A DNA stretch of 11,406 nt, from the NCBI GenBank assembly GCA_021783385.1, contig JAJXTX010000066.1:1-11406 (forward strand), written 5' to 3'. Numbering within the stretch: the first letter of the stretch is position 1; each line of letters begins with the position of its first letter. This DNA is from Pseudomonadota bacterium. Lineage in GTDB: Bacteria > Pseudomonadota > Gammaproteobacteria > Xanthomonadales > Rhodanobacteraceae. Both the position numbers and the translations under genes were made by a program. Under the pieces are notes generated by a model, which had not been told where the DNA came from, searched no databases, and saw only the letters and a program-made list of their open reading frames with translations. Of the stretch, positions 8,973 through 11,406 are shown piece after piece.

Positions 8973-10061
8973 TCAGCGTGCGCCAATGATCAGCGGCTCC
9001 GGTTCCAGCTGCACCCCGAACTTGGCGTGCACGCCGGCCATCACCCGCTGCGCCAGCGCCCACAGCTGCGGCCCGCTGGCCGTGCCGTGATTGACCAGCA
9101 CCAGCGCGTGGCGATTGGAGATGCCGGCGTCGCCTTCGCGCAGGCCCTTGAAGCCGGCCGTCTCGATCAGCCACGCGGCGGACAGCTTGCTGCGGCCGTC
9201 CGGCTGCTGCCACGCGACCAGCCCGGGATGCTCGCGCGCGAGGCGCTCGGCCAGCGCGGCCTCGACCAGCGGGTTCTTGAAGAAGCTGCCGGCGTTGCCG
9301 ATCACCGCCGGGTCGGGCAGCTTGCGCGTGCGCAGGTGCACCACCGCCTCGGCCACGTGGAACGGCGCGGGCCTGTCCACGCCCATCCGCCGCAGCTCCG
9401 CGTCGATGCCCGCGTAGTCGGTGCGCAGCGGGCGACGGCGTGGCAGCACGAAGCGCACGGCGGTGACGATGTAGCGCCCCGGTTCACGCTTGAACAGCGA
9501 GTCGCGGTAGCCGAACGCGCAGGTGGCGTGATCCAGCATCACCACGCGGCGCTCACGCGTATCCCACGCTTCCACACTCTCGACGAACTCGGCCACCTCG
9601 CAGCCGTAGGCGCCGATGTTCTGGATCGGTGCGGCGCCCACGGTGCCGGGAATCAGGATCAGGTTTTCCAGCCCCGCGTAACCCTGCCCCAGCGTCCAGC
9701 GCACGAAGTCGTCCCAGCGCTCGCCGGCGGCCACCGCGATGCGCGCACACTCGCCATCGCTTTCCAGCGGCACGCCACTGGTGGCAAGCGGCTCGACATG
9801 GACGCCACTGGTGGCAAGCGTCTCGACATGGACGCCACGGGTGGCCATCACCAGCACGGTGCCGGTGAAGTCGCCGGTGAACAGCACGTTGCTGCCCTCG
9901 CCCAGCACCAGCAGGCGGCCGCCGCGGATCGCCGGAAAATCGAGCAGCTCGGGCAGCTTGGCCGCGTCGCGGATCTCGGCCAGCAGCTGCGCTCGCGCAT
10001 CCACGCGCAGCGTGTTGCGCGCCGCCAGCGGCGCGTTCTCGATCAGCGTGTAGCCGCCCAT
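8973..10061 (-). CDS. murB: UDP-N-acetylenolpyruvoylglucosamine reductase, type I, with a repeat-expanded loop
   Basis: MurB is the cytosolic FAD enzyme that uses NADPH to reduce UDP-GlcNAc-enolpyruvate to UDP-MurNAc in peptidoglycan synthesis. Counted from ATG 10061 it has 362 residues, against 342 in E. coli. FAD-site motifs are LGEGSNVLF (53-61) and IPGTVGAAPIQNIGAYG (137-153). Likely catalytic residues are Arg186 (FGYRDS), Ser259 (GNAGSFFKNP) and the Glu of LEPE near 355. Residues about 74-100 hold an in-frame repeat, roughly GVHVETLATS then GVHVEPLATS, encoded by 30-bp DNA units (9771-9845). This accounts for about 20 surplus residues. Start: the family N-terminus begins at GGYTLIENAPLAARNT, so ATG 10061 (GGAG, 9-nt spacing) is preferred. 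ATGs at 10082 and 10103 are also in frame; the latter has GGAGG at 10113-10117 with 9-nt spacing and would overlap pyrD by 11 nt. It is the last gene of the operon with pyrD. Confidence 0.96.
   Translation of the reverse strand: MGGYTLIENAPLAARNTLRVDARAQLLAEIRDAAKLPELLDFPAIRGGRLLVLGEGSNVLFTGDFTGTVLVMATRGVHVETLATSGVHVEPLATSGVPLESDGECARIAVAAGERWDDFVRWTLGQGYAGLENLILIPGTVGAAPIQNIGAYGCEVAEFVESVEAWDTRERRVVMLDHATCAFGYRDSLFKREPGRYIVTAVRFVLPRRRPLRTDYAGIDAELRRMGVDRPAPFHVAEAVVHLRTRKLPDPAVIGNAGSFFKNPLVEAALAERLAREHPGLVAWQQPDGRSKLSAAWLIETAGFKGLREGDAGISNRHALVLVNHGTASGPQLWALAQRVMAGVHAKFGVQLEPEPLIIGAR
9771..9845. repeat. Tandem 30-bp repeat, 2.5 copies, each containing a 12-bp palindrome, inside murB
   Basis: Unit 1 is 9771-9800 and unit 2 is 9801-9830; they differ at only two positions (the first base, c/g, and g/t at 9791/9821). 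A partial third unit starts at 9831 and decays after 9845. Each carries a near-palindrome GCCAC-NN-GTGGC at 9774-9785, 9804-9815 and 9834-9845, spaced exactly 30 bp apart. Because 30 is a multiple of three, copy-number change keeps the murB frame and adds or removes ten residues. The low divergence between units 1 and 2 points to a recent duplication. Confidence 0.9.
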
Positions 10062-10103
10062 GTCCACTCGCTCCGCTGGCATGTCGCTCCGCTCAGCCGG
10101 CAT
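10062..10103 (-). repeat. Duplicated 21-bp start/ribosome-binding cassette at the 5' end of murB
   Basis: Read on the minus strand, 10103-10083 and 10082-10062 are two 21-bp units identical at 15 of 21 positions, both beginning ATGCC and followed by a third in-frame ATG at 10061. The nonamer GCGGAGCGA occurs in each (10084-10092 and 10068-10076) and supplies a GGAG 4 nt before the ATG at 10082 and 9 nt before the ATG at 10061. Encoded residues, if translated, would be MPAERSD then MPAERVD. The first unit overlaps the end of pyrD. This may be a local duplication of the translation-initiation region or a chance resemblance. Confidence 0.55.
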
Positions 10104-11145
10104 CGGGGCCTGCCTCCATCGCCGCGATGCGCTGGCGGCGGATCTCGTTGACACATTCGCCGACCAGCTGCGGTCCGCGATAGATCAGCCCGGAATAGAT
10201 CTGCACCAGCACGGCGCCGGCGTCGAGCTTCTCCGCCGCGTCGCTGCCATCGAGGATCCCGCCCACGCCGACCAGCGGGATGCGCCCCTGCAGGCGCGCG
10301 TGCATGCCGGCGAGCACCGCGGTCGAGCGCGCGAACAGCGGCTTGCCCGACAGCCCGCCGGCCTCGCTGCCGTGCGGATCGTCGGCCACGGCCGTGTGGT
10401 CGATGGTGGTGTTGCTGCAGATCACGCCGTCGATGCCGGTGCGCAGCAGCACCTCGGCGATCGCGTCGAGCTCGGCCTCGGTCAGGTCGGGCGCGATCTT
10501 CAGCAGCATCGGCTTGCGGCTGCCCTGCTGCGAGCCCAGCCGCTCCTGCGCCGCGCGCAGGATCGAGATGAACTTGTACAGCGTGGCCTCCTGCTGCAGG
10601 TCGCGCAGGCCCTGCGTGTTGGGCGAGGAGATGTTCACCGCGATGTAGCTGGCGTGCGCGTACACCTTGTGCAGGCAGGTGAGGTAGTCGTTGACTGCCT
10701 TCTCGTTCGGGGTGTCCTTGTTCTTGCCGATGTTGATGCCGAGCACGCCGCGATACGCCGACGCCTGCACGTTGCGCAGCAGCGCATCGACGCCGCCGTT
10801 GTTGAAGCCGAGCCGGTTGATGATCGCCTCGTGCTGCGGCAGCCGGAACATGCGCGGCTTGTCGTTGCCCGGCTGCGGCAGCGGCGTCACCGTACCCACC
10901 TCGATGAAGCCGAAACCCAGCGCGGCCAGCGCGTCGAGATGCTCGGCGTTCTTGTCGAGCCCGGCGGCGAGGCCCACCGGGTTGGGAAAGGTGATGCCAA
11001 ACGCGCTCACCGGCAGATCCGGCGGCGGCTCGGCCACCCAGCGCACCAGCCCGCTGCGCTGGGCCACGCCCAGCCCGTACAGGGTCAGGCGGTGCGCGCG
11101 CTCGGCATCGAGCTTGAACAGCAGCGGACGCAGGAAATCGTACAT
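10093..11145 (-). CDS. pyrD: Dihydroorotate dehydrogenase (quinone), class 2
   Basis: This FMN enzyme oxidises dihydroorotate to orotate, the fourth step of pyrimidine synthesis, and passes electrons to membrane quinone. The product has 350 residues (E. coli 336). The N-terminal segment [20 protein letters not shown] is the amphipathic membrane-associated region that distinguishes class 2 from soluble class 1 enzymes. Conserved segments are [12 protein letters not shown] (55-66), RLGFNNGG (111-118), the catalytic-base Ser174 in [22 protein letters not shown] (216-221), and the FMN-phosphate loops GGLSGKPL (263-270) and LVGVGGI (291-297). ATG 11145 lies 3 nt after the stop of a 46-codon ORF, and only a poor Shine-Dalgarno precedes it. 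Translation by coupling is therefore likely. murB follows directly on the same strand. Class and function are secure. Confidence 0.97.
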   Translation of the reverse strand: MYDFLRPLLFKLDAERAHRLTLYGLGVAQRSGLVRWVAEPPPDLPVSAFGITFPNPVGLAAGLDKNAEHLDALAALGFGFIEVGTVTPLPQPGNDKPRMFRLPQHEAIINRLGFNNGGVDALLRNVQASAYRGVLGINIGKNKDTPNEKAVNDYLTCLHKVYAHASYIAVNISSPNTQGLRDLQQEATLYKFISILRAAQERLGSQQGSRKPMLLKIAPDLTEAELDAIAEVLLRTGIDGVICSNTTIDHTAVADDPHGSEAGGLSGKPLFARSTAVLAGMHARLQGRIPLVGVGGILDGSDAAEKLDAGAVLVQIYSGLIYRGPQLVGECVNEIRRQRIAAMEAGPDAG

Positions 11146-11148
11146 GGC

Positions 11149-11289
11149 TCAGCCCAGCTGACCGGCAAAGATGCAGGTGTCGTCATCGAAGCTTATCGTG
11201 CCGTGCTCGGCGCAGGCATCGAACAGCTCACGCAGACGCCTGCCGCCACGCAGCGCAGGTACCGCCTCTGCCAGGCACTCGTCAGCCAT
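11149..11289 (-). CDS. Small protein of 46 residues, unknown function, between the SDR gene and pyrD
   Basis: The ORF begins at ATG 11289-11287, overlapping the end of the SDR gene by 8 nt (ATGGCTGA), and ends at TGA 11151-11149, 3 nt before the pyrD start. The product is acidic in its C-terminal half, with the run [17 protein letters not shown] at the end, and has an Arg-rich amphipathic middle ([16 protein letters not shown]). Cysteines are at 5, 26 and 39. There is no signal peptide or membrane segment. I do not recognise a family. The packing between two genes, with an overlap on one side and 3 nt on the other, and the weak ribosome site of pyrD, suggest that it is translated and couples the two genes. 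A longer in-frame ATG at 11391 exists, but that extension overlaps the well-supported SDR frame and is rejected. It could instead be a non-coding spacer that is open by chance. Confidence 0.6.
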   Translation of the reverse strand: MADECLAEAVPALRGGRRLRELFDACAEHGTISFDDDTCIFAGQLG

Positions 11290-11406
11290 GCAGCATCTGG
11301 CCGCCATCGACCACCAGCGTCTGTCCGGTGATCCAGCCGGCCCACGGCGAGGCGAGGAACAGCGCGGCGTGGGCGATCTCCTCGGGCGCACCGAAACGGC
11401 CGAACG
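11282..11406 (-). CDS. SDR-family oxidoreductase, C-terminal fragment (rest off the right edge)
   Basis: Only the last 40 residues and the stop codon are in the window, with two bases of a further codon; the 5' part lies beyond base 11406. The fragment reads [20 protein letters not shown] followed by [20 protein letters not shown]. The pattern GR.G.PEEIA..A.FLAS and the terminal TGQ.L.VDGG are diagnostic of classical short-chain dehydrogenases/reductases of the FabG-like group. The Rossmann fold glycine motif and the Ser-Tyr-Lys catalytic residues lie outside, so substrate and cofactor cannot be stated. The stop overlaps the start of the small downstream ORF by 8 nt, placing it as the upstream gene of the pyrD-murB operon. 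Confidence 0.88.
   Translation of the reverse strand, partial: FGRFGAPEEIAHAALFLASPWAGWITGQTLVVDGGQMLHG

Noticed and set aside
7622..8989. A 455-codon plus-strand frame overlapping fsr in another phase
   Set aside because: It is Ala/Gly/Arg-rich with no membrane-protein pattern, while the fsr phase shows all the family motifs.
9771..9845. The 30-bp units as a CRISPR array
   Set aside because: The units are contiguous with no spacers, sit within the murB reading frame, and there is no cas gene nearby.
9027..11331. Plus-strand frames of 374 and 423 codons opposite murB and pyrD
   Set aside because: They are antisense shadows. The opposite strand has complete MurB and PyrD motifs.
11290..11391. 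A longer start at 11391 for the small ORF before pyrD
   Set aside because: The extension runs through the SDR coding region in another phase and is Arg/Pro/Ser-rich. The ATG at 11289 gives a normal stop/start overlap.

Overview
The window looks like a chromosomal segment of a high-GC gammaproteobacterium. The best guess is the order Lysobacterales (Xanthomonadales), probably a Rhodanobacter/Dyella-like member of the Rhodanobacteraceae. The reasons are the strong GC bias at third codon positions (which opens long antisense frames everywhere), the pyrD-murB gene order, the style of the HisKA-type hybrid kinase, and a GTAG-headed extragenic palindrome of the kind known in Xanthomonadaceae and Pseudomonas. 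The placement is inference from gene content; there is no rRNA or other marker in the window.

Layout, left to right. (1) 1-5090, minus strand: a two-gene signalling unit. A 1519-residue hybrid histidine kinase (five PAS, three GAF, HisKA, HATPase, REC; no membrane segment) is followed, with a GTGA stop/start overlap, by a response regulator with an intact REC domain and the beginning of an EAL domain. The EAL domain runs off the left edge. The unit probably converts intracellular sensory input into a change in c-di-GMP. (2) 5268-7436, minus: ppk, polyphosphate kinase 1, upstream of the kinase on the same strand with a gap of about 180 bp. (3) 7437-7679: a divergent intergenic region carrying the control regions of ppk and fsr. 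(4) 7680-8939, plus: fsr, a 12-TM MFS exporter of the fosmidomycin-resistance type. (5) 8936-8962: a short GTAG-type palindrome that uses the fsr stop codon and fills the 33-bp gap to the convergent murB. (6) 8973-11406, minus: a tightly packed operon reading SDR oxidoreductase (only the C-terminus is in the window), a 46-codon ORF, pyrD and murB, with overlaps or gaps of a few bases.

Most of the window is ordinary housekeeping and signalling. The parts worth a second look are: an in-frame array of 30-bp palindrome-containing repeats that lengthens a loop of the normally conserved enzyme MurB; a duplicated Shine-Dalgarno/start cassette at the 5' end of murB; the palindrome that includes the fsr stop codon; the small conserved-looking ORF that appears to couple the SDR gene to pyrD; and a LOV-like PAS domain in the kinase that lacks the photoactive cysteine. 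I found no convincing novel defence or mobile system.
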